From positions 62,001-126,000 of the forward strand of contig NZ_JADIKC010000008.1 in NCBI RefSeq assembly GCF_016905005.1: a stretch of 64,000 nucleotides of DNA, given 5' to 3'. Source of the DNA: Dyella kyungheensis (GTDB lineage Bacteria > Pseudomonadota > Gammaproteobacteria > Xanthomonadales > Rhodanobacteraceae). A program made the translations under genes and the position numbers. Of this stretch, positions 17,083 to 26,413 are shown in pieces. Position 1 is the first letter of the stretch. Every line of letters starts with the position of its first letter. Under the pieces are notes generated by a model that saw only the letters and a list, made by a program, of their open reading frames with translations, was not told the DNA's origin and did no database searches.

Positions 17083-17532
17083 ATGAATCATTTGCGTTGC
17101 GCGGGAGCGCTGCTGGCGGTCGCGCTGCTTTCGGGTTGCGTCGCCTCGGTGGCTCCGGCATCCGCCACCTTGCATGGCGATCCGGCACATCCCGCGCAAA
17201 CGCAGGCCTGGGTGGATACGAAGCTGTACTTCGGGCTCGGCCTCTTCGACGATGCCGCCAGTGGCGTCAGCGAGCAGCGCTGGCGCGACTTTCTCGATGC
17301 CGAGGTGACGCCGCGGTTTCCCGATGGCCTGAGCGTGGTCGACGTCTATGGCCAGTGGCAGGGCAAGGGGCAGACGGCGCCGGAGCGCCTGCGATCGAAA
17401 ATGTTGGTGATCGATTATCCGGATACGGCCGAGAATCGCGCTAAGGTGGAGGCTATCCGTGCCGCTTGGAAACAGCGCACGGGCGACCAGTCCGTGCTGC
17501 GGGTGACGCAGCCTGCCGAGGTGTCGTTCTGA
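17083..17532 (+). CDS. DUF3574 lipoprotein
   Basis: 149-aa predicted lipoprotein: signal sequence MNHLRCAGALLAVALLSGC with the lipobox Cys at residue 19. The mature part matches the DUF3574 pattern (WVDTKLYFGLGLFDD, RWRDFLDAEVTPRFPDGLSV, GQWQGKG). Function unknown. GAGGAA precedes the ATG. The next gene, a permease, starts one base after its stop, so both are in one operon and the lipoprotein may assist transport. Confidence 0.8.
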   Translation: MNHLRCAGALLAVALLSGCVASVAPASATLHGDPAHPAQTQAWVDTKLYFGLGLFDDAASGVSEQRWRDFLDAEVTPRFPDGLSVVDVYGQWQGKGQTAPERLRSKMLVIDYPDTAENRAKVEAIRAAWKQRTGDQSVLRVTQPAEVSF

Positions 17533-17533
17533 G

Positions 17534-19126
17534 ATGAGCAGCATTCGTTCGCAACGTTGGCTCTCGCCGGGCGACGTCAATGGCTTTCTCGGGCTGGTGG
17601 TCGACAACCTGTCGATCATGGCCTTCCTGGCGACGGCGTTGATCGGCATCTTCGGTTTTCCCGCCGATATCGTGTTCCTGCGGATGTTCCCCGGCACGAC
17701 CTTCGGCGTGTTGCTGGGCAACCTGGCCTATACCGCGATGGCGCGCCGCCTGGCGAAGCAGACGGGCCGCGACGATGTCACCGCCATGCCGCTGGGCCTG
17801 GATGCGCCCACCAGTATCGGCATGGCCTTGCTGGTGCTCGGTCCGGCGTTCCTGCAGTTCAAGCAAGGCGGGCTCGATGAACATGCTGCCGCGATCGCCA
17901 CCTGGCAGCTGGGCATGGCGTCGCTGGTGATCATGGGTGTGCTGAAGTTCGTGCTGTCCTTCTTTGGCGGCATGGTGCAGCGGCATGTGCCGCGCGCGGG
18001 CCTGCTCGGTTCCATTGCGGGCATTGCGCTGGTGTTGATGGGCTTTCTTCCGTTGGTGGAGATTCTCAAGGTGCCGATGGTGGGCCTGGCCGGCCTGGGC
18101 GTGGTGCTGTATGCGCTGGTGGCGCGCGCACGCATGCCGTGGGGCTTGCCCGGTGTGTTGGTGGCGTTTGTGGTCGCGGCGCTGCTGTATTACGTGCTCG
18201 GTCCGCTGGGCTGGCTGGGTACGGGCTATCACCCGCCGGTGGCATGGCAGTGGCGTTTTGCCTTGCCGCTGCCGACCTTGCAATGGGTCAACGGTCTGGC
18301 GGCGGCGACGCCTTACCTGCCGTTAATTCTGCCGTTCGGCTTGTTGATGGTGGTGGGCGGCATCAATGTCACGGAAAGCGCACGCGTGGCCGGCGACGAT
18401 TACCGCACGCGCGATATTCTCCTGGTGGAAGCCCTGGCAACCCTGGTGGCAGGTTTTTGCGGCGGCGTGGCGCAGACCACGCCTTACATCGGCCAGCCGT
18501 CGTACAAGGCGATGGGCGCGCGCAGCGGCTACACGTTGCTGACGGGCCTGGTGATCGGTCTGGGCGGCGTGTTCGGTTATCTCTCCAACCTGGTCGAGCT
18601 GCTGCCGCTGTCGGTGCTGGCGCCGATCCTGGTGTTCGTAGCGATCGGCATCACCGTGCAGGCCTTCGAAGCGACGCCGGTGCGTTACGCGGCGGCGGTG
18701 GTGTTCAGTTTCTTCCCGGCGATCGCGCGCATGGTGACGATCAAGCTGAGCGATCCCACTTACGTGCCGAGCGATCGCTACGGCGCGCTGTTCGCCGAGC
18801 ACAGCCACGGCATTTCCGAGCTGGCGGTGATCACGGTGCTGGGCAACGGTTTCATCATCACGTCGATGATCTGGGCGAGTTTCCTGGTGTCGCTGATCGA
18901 TGGCCGCACGCTACGAGCGGCGGGCATTCTGCTGATCGGCGGGGCCCTGAGCCTGTTCGGCATCATTCATTCGGTGCAGATCAGCGGTGGCGTCTATCTG
19001 CCCTGGTCGCTGGATGATCTCTCGCGACAGCTGGTGTGGCAGTTCGCCGGGGCCTACGCGGTGCTGGCCATCGTGTTGAGCCTGCTTTCGTTGGCTGCGT
19101 CGCGCGAACGGCATGCGTCTGCGTGA
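17534..19126 (+). CDS. SLC23/NCS2-like permease
   Basis: 530-aa polytopic inner-membrane protein with about 12-14 hydrophobic helices. Segments such as GFPADIVFLRMFPGTTFGVL, DDVTAMPLGLDAPTSIGMAL and GGINVTESARVAGDD resemble the nucleobase-ascorbate (NCS2/SLC23, AzgA-like) transporters, which carry xanthine, uracil or related rings. The family call is from pattern memory and is moderate. It follows the DUF3574 lipoprotein directly and precedes a DAACS symporter, so it likely imports a product of the adjacent catabolic cluster or an unrelated base. Confidence 0.6.
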   Translation: MSSIRSQRWLSPGDVNGFLGLVVDNLSIMAFLATALIGIFGFPADIVFLRMFPGTTFGVLLGNLAYTAMARRLAKQTGRDDVTAMPLGLDAPTSIGMALLVLGPAFLQFKQGGLDEHAAAIATWQLGMASLVIMGVLKFVLSFFGGMVQRHVPRAGLLGSIAGIALVLMGFLPLVEILKVPMVGLAGLGVVLYALVARARMPWGLPGVLVAFVVAALLYYVLGPLGWLGTGYHPPVAWQWRFALPLPTLQWVNGLAAATPYLPLILPFGLLMVVGGINVTESARVAGDDYRTRDILLVEALATLVAGFCGGVAQTTPYIGQPSYKAMGARSGYTLLTGLVIGLGGVFGYLSNLVELLPLSVLAPILVFVAIGITVQAFEATPVRYAAAVVFSFFPAIARMVTIKLSDPTYVPSDRYGALFAEHSHGISELAVITVLGNGFIITSMIWASFLVSLIDGRTLRAAGILLIGGALSLFGIIHSVQISGGVYLPWSLDDLSRQLVWQFAGAYAVLAIVLSLLSLAASRERHASA

Positions 19127-19128
19127 AG

Positions 19129-20424
19129 ATGCAGCAGGGCGATAAGCCGCGGCTCCCGGCAGGTACCGGGAGACACGGCTTCACGCTGGCCTTGGTGGCG
19201 GCGACGGTGCTTGGCGTCGCCGTGGGTTGGATCTGCAACCGCACGCTCAGTGCGGAGCGCTCCGTTGCGGTGGCCGCCGATCTCTCTCTCATCACGGAGG
19301 CGTTCCTGCGCCTCATCAAGATGATCGTTGCGCCCCTGGTGTTCGCCTCGCTGGTGTCGGCGGTGGCGCGCATGGGTGGCGCGGCGGAGATCGGGCGCAT
19401 CGGCATTCGCACACTGCTTTGGTTCTTCGTGGCCTCCTGTGTGTCGCTCACGGTGGGCTTGCTGATGGCCCACTGGCTACAACCCGGAGCGGCGCTGCAT
19501 GGCACGCCGGCGTTTGCACAACTGCCAGCGACGACGGGAATTGCGGGCGCGAGTCCGGGCTTTTCGCTGGCGGATTTCATGACCCACCTGATTCCCCGCT
19601 CCATCGTCGAGGCCATGGCGAACAACGAGATCCTGCAGATCGTGGTGTTCTCGTTGTTCATCGGCGTAGCGGCGGCTGCGTTGAAGGAGAAGGCGCAACG
19701 CTTTGTCGAGCTGATCGAGTCGCTGGCCGCGATCATGTTCAAGATGACGGACTATGTGATGAAGGTCGCGCCGTTGGCGATCTTCGCTGCGCTGGCCAGT
19801 TCGATCTGCCTGCATGGCATCGGCATCATCGGAACGTACGCCCGTTTCGTCGCCGGCTTCTATCTTTCGCTGGCCATCCTGTGGGTGCTGCTGCTGGCCG
19901 CGCTGAGCCTGATCATCGGATCGCGCAGCTTGCGTCTGTTGGCCGGCATCCGGCAGACGGTGCTGCTGGCGTTTGCCACCTCCTCGTCGGAAGCGGCGTA
20001 TCCGCGCCTGCTCGAACAACTGGTGGCGTTCGGCATACCGCGGCGCATCGCCAGCTTCGTGTTGCCGCTGGGTTACTCGTTCAATCTCGATGGCGCGATG
20101 ATGTATTGCACGTTCGCCATCCTGTTCATCGCGCAGGCCTACGGCGTGGAACTCAGCATCGGGCAGCAGATCACGCTGTTCGGCCTGCTCATGCTCACCA
20201 CCAAGGGGCTGGCCGGCGTGCCGCGCGCCGCCATCGCGGTGGTGGCCGTCACGCTGCACTACTTTCATCTGCCGGACGCCGGCCTGGCGCTGGTGCTGGC
20301 AGTCGATCACATCCTGGACATGGGCCGCTCGGCCACCAACATCGTCGGCAACTCGGTGGCTGCCGCTGCGGTAGCGTCGTGGGAGCGGCAGCTAAACGCG
20401 CCGTCCGTGGACGAGCACCCATGA
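19129..20424 (+). CDS. dicarboxylate/amino acid:cation symporter (DAACS family)
   Basis: 431-aa secondary transporter of the GltP/DctA family, carrying glutamate, aspartate, C4-dicarboxylates or neutral amino acids with H+ or Na+. Family signatures are clear: the serine-rich reentrant loop TSSSEAAYPRLLEQL, YSFNLDGAMMYCTFAILFIA, TTKGLAGVPRAAI and DHILDMGRSATNIVGNSVA. I take the ATG two bases after the permease stop; a GTG overlapping that stop is an alternative. Third gene of the 17083-21671 operon. Confidence 0.9.
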   Translation: MQQGDKPRLPAGTGRHGFTLALVAATVLGVAVGWICNRTLSAERSVAVAADLSLITEAFLRLIKMIVAPLVFASLVSAVARMGGAAEIGRIGIRTLLWFFVASCVSLTVGLLMAHWLQPGAALHGTPAFAQLPATTGIAGASPGFSLADFMTHLIPRSIVEAMANNEILQIVVFSLFIGVAAAALKEKAQRFVELIESLAAIMFKMTDYVMKVAPLAIFAALASSICLHGIGIIGTYARFVAGFYLSLAILWVLLLAALSLIIGSRSLRLLAGIRQTVLLAFATSSSEAAYPRLLEQLVAFGIPRRIASFVLPLGYSFNLDGAMMYCTFAILFIAQAYGVELSIGQQITLFGLLMLTTKGLAGVPRAAIAVVAVTLHYFHLPDAGLALVLAVDHILDMGRSATNIVGNSVAAAAVASWERQLNAPSVDEHP

Positions 20425-20468
20425 ACGATTCCGTTCGTCGTTTCGCTTTCCATCCTTAGCGAGGTCGT

Positions 20469-21671
20469 ATGCCTGCCATTGCCTATCTCGAGTGTTCCCG
20501 CTGCCATGCGCGTCTGCCCGCCGACGTGCCGCAGACCCTGTGCACGCAATGTCCCGAGCAGCCTGCGGGCGCGCTCTACGTGAGGTACGACCTCACGCCT
20601 CTGCAAGGCAGCTCGCCGGCCGATGTGGTGAATGGCGGCGATGCGTCGACGCCCTGGCGCGGCATGTGGCGTTACCGCGCCGTGCTGCCCGAGGTCACTC
20701 CGGTGACGTTGGGCGAAGGCTGGACGCCGATGCTGCGCAGCAAGCGTCACGGCGAACTGTTCCTCAAGGAGGAGGGCGCCAACCCCACAGGATCGTTCAA
20801 GGCGCGTGGGCTGGCGTTGGCGGTGACCATGGCGCGGCATTACGGCTTGCGCAAGCTGGCCATTCCCTCGGCTGGCAACGCGGCCGGTGCGCTGGCGGCG
20901 TATGCGGCGGCGTCGGATATCGAAGCGCATATCTTCATGCCGCGCGACGTGCCGCTCGCCAATATGGTGGAAGCGACGGCGTACGGCGCCAAGGTGACGT
21001 TGGTGGACGGCGTGATTTCCGATTGCGCACGCATCGTCGGCGAGCGCAAAGCGGAGGAAGGCTGGTTCGATATTTCCACGCTGAAGGAACCGTTCCGCGT
21101 GGAAGGCAAGAAGACCATGGGCTATGAACTGGTCGAACAACTGGGTTGGGAATACCCCGATGCCGTGTTCTATCCCACCGGTGGCGGCGTCGGTTTGATC
21201 GGCATGTGGAAAGCGTTCGACGAACTCGAACAGCTGGGTTGGGTCAAGCCGGGCAAGCGGCCGCGCATGTTCGCCATTCAATCGTCGGGATGCGCGCCGG
21301 TGGTGCGGGCTTTCGATGAAGGCGCCGCCGTCAGCCAGATGTGGAAGGACCCCAAGACCGCGGCTTCCGGCCTGCGCGTGCCCAAGGCGTACGGCGACTA
21401 CATCATCCTGGACATACTCCGGGCATCCGGCGGCAAGGCTGTCGCGGTATCGGATGAGGACACCTTTGCATCGCTGCGCGATTGGGCCGCGAACGAAGGG
21501 ATCTTGCTATCGCCCGAAGGAGCCGCGGCCACCGCCGCCTATGCGCAGCTGATCGCCTCGGGCGACCTGAAGAAGTCCGATCGCGTGGTCATCTTCAACA
21601 CCGGTGCAGGCTTGAAGTACACCGATGTCATCGCCCCTGCGCTCGGCTTGTCGCTCACGCAAGGTACGTGA
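20469..21671 (+). CDS. threonine-synthase-like PLP enzyme
   Basis: 400-aa fold-type II PLP enzyme. The N-terminus carries a zinc-ribbon-like pair of CxxC (Cys9/12 and Cys25/28), as in the archaeal/plant-type threonine synthases. The PLP lysine is Lys111 in NPTGSFKARG, and SAGNAAGALAAYAA and PTGGGVGLIG bind the cofactor phosphate. Threonine synthase turns O-phosphohomoserine into threonine. Because the gene sits at the end of a transporter operon beside a catabolic cluster rather than in thrABC, a related beta/gamma-elimination reaction is equally possible. Its stop lies 2 bp from that of the convergent TMADH-like gene. Confidence 0.75.
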   Translation: MPAIAYLECSRCHARLPADVPQTLCTQCPEQPAGALYVRYDLTPLQGSSPADVVNGGDASTPWRGMWRYRAVLPEVTPVTLGEGWTPMLRSKRHGELFLKEEGANPTGSFKARGLALAVTMARHYGLRKLAIPSAGNAAGALAAYAAASDIEAHIFMPRDVPLANMVEATAYGAKVTLVDGVISDCARIVGERKAEEGWFDISTLKEPFRVEGKKTMGYELVEQLGWEYPDAVFYPTGGGVGLIGMWKAFDELEQLGWVKPGKRPRMFAIQSSGCAPVVRAFDEGAAVSQMWKDPKTAASGLRVPKAYGDYIILDILRASGGKAVAVSDEDTFASLRDWAANEGILLSPEGAAATAAYAQLIASGDLKKSDRVVIFNTGAGLKYTDVIAPALGLSLTQGT

Positions 21672-21673
21672 CC

Positions 21674-23761
21674 TCACGCGGGCGTCTCTCGTCGCAGGTC
21701 ATCCGGATCGGCGGTGTGGAAGTGCCGCTTGAACGCCACTTCGCCGGTCACCGGTTCCTGCAACTCGCGTGCATAGCGGTGCCCGGCGTAGATCGCATGC
21801 GCGATCAGGCCGGGCGCCTCGGCATCGCCAATGCAGCGCACGGAGCGGATGCCGGCACCGCCCCAGTCACCCAGACGTAGCAACAGCTGCTGGTATAGCG
21901 CGTCGTCGGGCAGGCGCGAGGTGATGGTGACAATGGCATCGCAAGGACGTTCGGTCCGCTGCTCGTCCCACTCGTGCTCCAGTGTCAGCGTCGAACCGTC
22001 GAAGCCGGCGATGTTGTGCGACACGATGGCCTCGATGCCAAGCTTGGCCATGCGCTTGCGGATATGGCGGTAGTCGAGCGTGTTGACGCTCCATGGGGCG
22101 ATGCTGTCTTCCGGCGTCACGTAGGCGACCTCGCAACCGCGTGCGCGCAGCAGCTCGGCCGCCACGCTGGCGTAGTAGAAGCCATCGTCGTCGAATACCG
22201 TGACGCGGCCTTCCGGCAGGCGACCATCCATCAGGTCATCGAGCGTGAATACGCGCGCATGGTCCGCCAGACCGGGAATGCCCAAGCCATTGCTGCGTCC
22301 GAAACCATCGCGCCTCCAGTGGCAACCGGTGGCCAACACCACATGCTCGGCGCCGAAATCGATCACGTCCTGCGCGGTGAGCGGCGAATCGAGATAGACG
22401 CTCACGTTGTTGAGTTTGCCGATCTGCCCCACGCGCCAGTCGCGCACACGCGCCCATTCGGCCAGGCCGGGCAGGCGGGCTTCGCGGGTGACGCGGCCGC
22501 CCAGTTCCTTGCGCGATTCGGCCAGGCTCACGTCGTGGCCGCGCTGGCCAAGCGCACGCGCTGCCTCCAAACCCGCCGGTCCACCGCCGACCACCAGCAC
22601 GCGGGTGGGTTGGGGGGCGGGACGAATGCGCTCGGGATGCCAGCCCTTGCGCCACTCCTCGCCCATGCTCGGATTCTGCGTGCAGCGGATCGGCGAGATG
22701 GTCATGTCGCCGGAAACGCAGATATTGCAGCCGATGCATTCGCGGATATCGTCGACTCGGCCTTCCTCGATCTTCCGGGGCAGATAAGGATCGGCGATGG
22801 ACGGACGGGCCGCGCCAATCAGGTCGATCACGCCGCGCCGGATCTGCGACACCATCGTATCGGGCGAGGTGAACCGGCCCACGCCGACCACCGGCTTGGT
22901 GGTGGTTTTCTTGACGAAGTCGATGAACGGCTCCTGCGCGCCTTCGGTGGCGAAGCGCGACGGCACCGAGTCGTTGTACCAGGCGGCGAGATTGACGTCC
23001 CACAGATCAGGCAGCTCGGCCAGCATGCCGACGATGTCCTGTGCTTCGGCCAACTCGACACCGCCAGGCCCCAACAATTCCTCGGTGGCAAACCGCAGCG
23101 CGACAGCGCAGGTATCGCCCACGGCATCGCGCGTGTCCTGCAGCACTTCGCGCAGCAGGCGCACGCGGTTCTCCAGTGAGCCGCCGTATTCGTCGCTGCG
23201 CTGGTTGCGGCGGCGCTGCAGGAAGTGCATCGGCAGCGACAAATCGTGCGCGGCGTAGACATAGATGATGTCCATGCCCGCACGCTTGCCGCGCAAGGCG
23301 GCCTCGCGATGCCAGCGGCGGTATTCGCGGATGTCGTGTAGGGTCATTGCACGGGCTTGCGATGGATAACCGTATTTCGATACCTGATGCGAAGGGCCGA
23401 GCAGCACTTCGCGCGAATACAGATTGGAAGCCGTTGGGCCGTTGTGCGATAGCTCTAGCGCGGCGAGCGCACCGTGCGCGTGCACCTTGTCGCACATCAG
23501 CGCGAGCGCGGGAATGTCGCGGTCGTCCCACAGGCGCGCTTCGACGTAAGGCGTGAGATCGCTGCTGGGATGGATCTCGCATTCTTCGGTCGAAACCACC
23601 GCCCAGCCACCTTCGGCCTTGATCTCGCGCATCGCAGCGTGCGCAAGCGGCATCGCGTGACCCATGCCGTTGCAATGCGGTACCTGGAAGAAGCGATTCT
23701 TGGCCGTGACTGGGCCGATCTTCACCGGCGTAAACAAGATGTCGTAGCGTGGATCTCTCAT
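21674..23761 (-). CDS. TMADH/DgcA-like FMN, 4Fe-4S N-demethylase
   Basis: 695-aa flavoprotein colinear with trimethylamine dehydrogenase (TMADH): an FMN TIM barrel (about 1-340), a 4Fe-4S site (Cys342, 345, 348, 360 in CIGCNIC...CTQNP) and a C-terminal nucleotide-binding part (VLVVGGGPAGLEAARALG). Cys30 in QVPHC matches the cysteinyl-FMN residue; Tyr169 and His172 match the catalytic pair, and Asp264 matches TMADH Asp267. Of the aromatic substrate bowl (Tyr60, Trp264, Trp355), only the middle tryptophan (Trp261 here) is kept; the others are Glu60 and Asp352. So the substrate is an N-methyl amine other than trimethylamine. It starts at ATG 23761, aligned with the TMADH N-terminus. Last gene of operon A. 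Confidence 0.85.
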   Translation of the reverse strand: MRDPRYDILFTPVKIGPVTAKNRFFQVPHCNGMGHAMPLAHAAMREIKAEGGWAVVSTEECEIHPSSDLTPYVEARLWDDRDIPALALMCDKVHAHGALAALELSHNGPTASNLYSREVLLGPSHQVSKYGYPSQARAMTLHDIREYRRWHREAALRGKRAGMDIIYVYAAHDLSLPMHFLQRRRNQRSDEYGGSLENRVRLLREVLQDTRDAVGDTCAVALRFATEELLGPGGVELAEAQDIVGMLAELPDLWDVNLAAWYNDSVPSRFATEGAQEPFIDFVKKTTTKPVVGVGRFTSPDTMVSQIRRGVIDLIGAARPSIADPYLPRKIEEGRVDDIRECIGCNICVSGDMTISPIRCTQNPSMGEEWRKGWHPERIRPAPQPTRVLVVGGGPAGLEAARALGQRGHDVSLAESRKELGGRVTREARLPGLAEWARVRDWRVGQIGKLNNVSVYLDSPLTAQDVIDFGAEHVVLATGCHWRRDGFGRSNGLGIPGLADHARVFTLDDLMDGRLPEGRVTVFDDDGFYYASVAAELLRARGCEVAYVTPEDSIAPWSVNTLDYRHIRKRMAKLGIEAIVSHNIAGFDGSTLTLEHEWDEQRTERPCDAIVTITSRLPDDALYQQLLLRLGDWGGAGIRSVRCIGDAEAPGLIAHAIYAGHRYARELQEPVTGEVAFKRHFHTADPDDLRRETPA

Positions 23762-23766
23762 CGAAC

Positions 23767-25092
23767 TCAAACCTTGGCCGGTGCGGTGGCGGCATGCGCC
23801 GATTTGCGACGCAGCCGCATGATGGCGTAGAGGGGCAGGCCTGCGGCGATCAAGCCCATGGCAAGCAGGAACGGCTCACGACCGCTGCCCACAAAGGCGA
23901 ACACCGCGTACACGGCACCACCCATGGCGACCAGCAACACCTTGCGACCCATGCCGAAGGTGGCGTTGCGACGCCACAACACAGCCAGCGATAGCGAGCA
24001 GCTGAGATAAAGCGGAAGGTTGGCCGCCGTGACCACGCGGGTGAGGAAGGTGAATGCCGCTACCAGCGACTGGCTGTAGCTCATCCAGGTCATCACCGAA
24101 GCGAGCAGACCGGTGACGATCAGCGCGATGGCGGGTGCGCCACGACGATTCTGCCGCGCGAACACGGCCGGCAGCGAGCCGTTGTTGGCCATGGTGCGGG
24201 TGAGTTCGCCCATCAGCAAGGTCCAGCCATTGAGCGCGCCGAGGCCGCTCACCACCACGAACAAGGCGAGCCATCGACCGGAGCCGGCCGCCGCGAAGCG
24301 ATCCATCAGCAAGGCGAACGGCGCATCGGCATTGGCCAGCTCCTTCTGTTCGATCAACAGCAGCGGTACCGCCGAGACCACGATGTAGACGGCCGCGACA
24401 AGGATGGCGCCGGCCATGGTGGCGCGCGGAATCGTGCGCCCCGGGTTGTTCACGCGTCCGGCCGGCACGCTGGCCGACTCGATGCCAAGCATCGCGTACA
24501 AGGCGATGGTCGAGGCCGCCAGGATGCCGCTGAAGGTGATCGGTGTGGTCGGCGGGTGGGCCACATAGCTTGCAGGCGAGGTGAGCAAGACCCATCCACC
24601 GAGCAGCGCGATGGCGACCATGGGCAACAGCTTCAGCACCGATGTCACGATTTGCACGGCGCCTCCCGAGCGCACGCCGAACAGGTTGACGATCACGAAC
24701 AGCCACAACAGGCAGAGCGCGAACAGCACCGGCTGGATCACCGCCAGTTGCGGCATCACCACCGTGATGTAACCGACCACGCCCGTGGCGAGCGCCGCAT
24801 TGGTCAGCCACAACGAGACCCAGTACGCCCACAGCGCCATGTACGCGGGAAGATCACCGAGGGTGCAGCGAATGTACTCGTACGGACCGTCGGCGGCCGG
24901 CAGTGCCTTGGACAGATGGGCGAACACGCGGGCCAGGATCAGGCAGCCGACCAGGGTCACCAGCCAGCCGATCAACGCATTGAAACCGTAGGGCGCGAGC
25001 GACGAGGGCAGGATGAAGATGCCCATGCCGATCACGTTGCCGACCACCAGGGCGGTGCAGGTCCAGAAGCCGATCTTCTTGCTTTCGCTCAC
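23767..25092 (-). CDS. APC-family amino acid permease
   Basis: 441-aa transporter with 12 hydrophobic segments and the APC N-terminal signature CTALVVGNVIGMGIFILPSS. It resembles the arginine/agmatine/putrescine antiporter branch (AdiC/CadB/PotE), which carries cationic amino acids and diamines. Started at the GTG giving MSESKKIGF, 19 bp after the amidohydrolase stop; the longer frame would overlap that gene. The TMADH-like gene begins 5 bp downstream. It likely brings in the (methylated) amino acid used by operon A. Confidence 0.85.
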   Translation of the reverse strand: MSESKKIGFWTCTALVVGNVIGMGIFILPSSLAPYGFNALIGWLVTLVGCLILARVFAHLSKALPAADGPYEYIRCTLGDLPAYMALWAYWVSLWLTNAALATGVVGYITVVMPQLAVIQPVLFALCLLWLFVIVNLFGVRSGGAVQIVTSVLKLLPMVAIALLGGWVLLTSPASYVAHPPTTPITFSGILAASTIALYAMLGIESASVPAGRVNNPGRTIPRATMAGAILVAAVYIVVSAVPLLLIEQKELANADAPFALLMDRFAAAGSGRWLALFVVVSGLGALNGWTLLMGELTRTMANNGSLPAVFARQNRRGAPAIALIVTGLLASVMTWMSYSQSLVAAFTFLTRVVTAANLPLYLSCSLSLAVLWRRNATFGMGRKVLLVAMGGAVYAVFAFVGSGREPFLLAMGLIAAGLPLYAIMRLRRKSAHAATAPAKV

Positions 25093-25111
25093 GTCGTCTG
25101 CACTCGTTGGG

Positions 25112-26413
25112 TTAGTCGATGGAAACCGTCTCACCGGCCTTGATCACGCCTTGCACCTTGCGCAGGCATTCGACGTTCTGCAGCGGGTCGCACGCCACAG
25201 CGACCAGGTCGGCGGCCTTGCCAGGTGCAATCGAGCCGAGTTCCTTCTCCTTGCCCATCAGCCGCGCCGCATCGATGGTGGCCGAGCGGATCGCCTGCAG
25301 TGGTGTCATTCCATACTTCACCATGTACGCGAATTGGCGGGCGTTGTCACCGTGCGGATAAACGCCCGCGTCCGTGCCAAATGCGATATGCACACCCGCT
25401 TTTACTGCTTTGCGGAAACCCTCGCGCTGGGCGTCGGTGGTTTCGATGTTCTTGCGCAGGGTCTGCTCCGACCAGCCTTCGCGGCGGCCCACACTGTCGA
25501 TGTAGTCACCGTTGTAGATATCGGCCACCAGCCAGGTGCCGTGCTGCACCATCAGCGCGATGCCTTCGTCGTCGATCAGCGAGCCGTGTTCGATGGAACG
25601 CACGCCGGCGCGGGTCGCCCGCTTGATGCCTTCGGCGCCATGTGCGTGGGCGGCGACGAACTTGCCGCGCTTGGCGGCCTCCACCACGGCGACGTGGATC
25701 TCCTCTTCGGTGTACTCCGACACGCCGGGCTCGGTGTTGTCGGCCAGCACGGCGCCGGTGGCGATCACCTTGATGTGGTCGACGCCGTGGTCGAGCAGGA
25801 AGTCGACATGCTTGCGCACGTCTTCCACGCCCTTTGAGACGCCGACGCGGAATTCCGGCGGCACCACAGTGCCCGGTGGCAACCCGGTGATCTCGCCACC
25901 GCCGCCGGGGATGGTGATGTAGGCACCGGCAACGAACATGCGCGGGCCCGGCACATAGCCGGCATTGATGGCATCGCGCAGCGCGATATCGGCAAAGCCA
26001 CGGAACACGCCGACGTCGCGCACGGTGGTGAAGCCGGCACGCAGCGTATCGTGCGCATTCTTGGCGCCGATGAAGGCATCGCGCGCCGGGTTGCTCTTCA
26101 GCGCGGCACCGTAGTCGGCGGTTTCCATCTCGTCGGCCAGATGGGTGTGCATGTCCATCAGGCCGGGCACCACGGTATAGGCGGTCCAGTTCAAGACCTT
26201 GGCGCCGTTGCCGCTGCTTGCCGACCACGGTTGCACGGATACGACACGGCCTTCGACGATGGTGACCGCCTGGTCGCTCAGCAGCTTGCCGCTGTCCACG
26301 TCGAGCAGATGGCCTGCATGCACGACAGTACGTTGTGCGCCCTCGGCATGGGCAGCGGGCAGGGCACAGGCCATCGCGATGGCACACAACAGGCCGGACA
26401 ACTTCATCGTCAT
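25112..26413 (-). CDS. secreted metal-dependent amidohydrolase (prolidase/Xaa-Pro dipeptidase-like)
   Basis: 433-aa amidohydrolase with a signal peptide (MTMKLSGLLCAIAMACALPAAHA), so periplasmic. Metal ligand motifs of the superfamily are present: HTH in GLMDMHTHLAD, a lysine region in HIKVIATG, HAHG, SIEHGS and GTDAGVYPHG. Close relatives hydrolyse Xaa-Pro, N-acyl or N-methyl-phosphonyl amino acid derivatives and lysine/arginine dipeptides. GGAG precedes the ATG, whose ATGA is shared with the stop of the Rieske gene, showing translational coupling. It probably frees an amino acid from a conjugate before import. Confidence 0.82.
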   Translation of the reverse strand: MTMKLSGLLCAIAMACALPAAHAEGAQRTVVHAGHLLDVDSGKLLSDQAVTIVEGRVVSVQPWSASSGNGAKVLNWTAYTVVPGLMDMHTHLADEMETADYGAALKSNPARDAFIGAKNAHDTLRAGFTTVRDVGVFRGFADIALRDAINAGYVPGPRMFVAGAYITIPGGGGEITGLPPGTVVPPEFRVGVSKGVEDVRKHVDFLLDHGVDHIKVIATGAVLADNTEPGVSEYTEEEIHVAVVEAAKRGKFVAAHAHGAEGIKRATRAGVRSIEHGSLIDDEGIALMVQHGTWLVADIYNGDYIDSVGRREGWSEQTLRKNIETTDAQREGFRKAVKAGVHIAFGTDAGVYPHGDNARQFAYMVKYGMTPLQAIRSATIDAARLMGKEKELGSIAPGKAADLVAVACDPLQNVECLRKVQGVIKAGETVSID

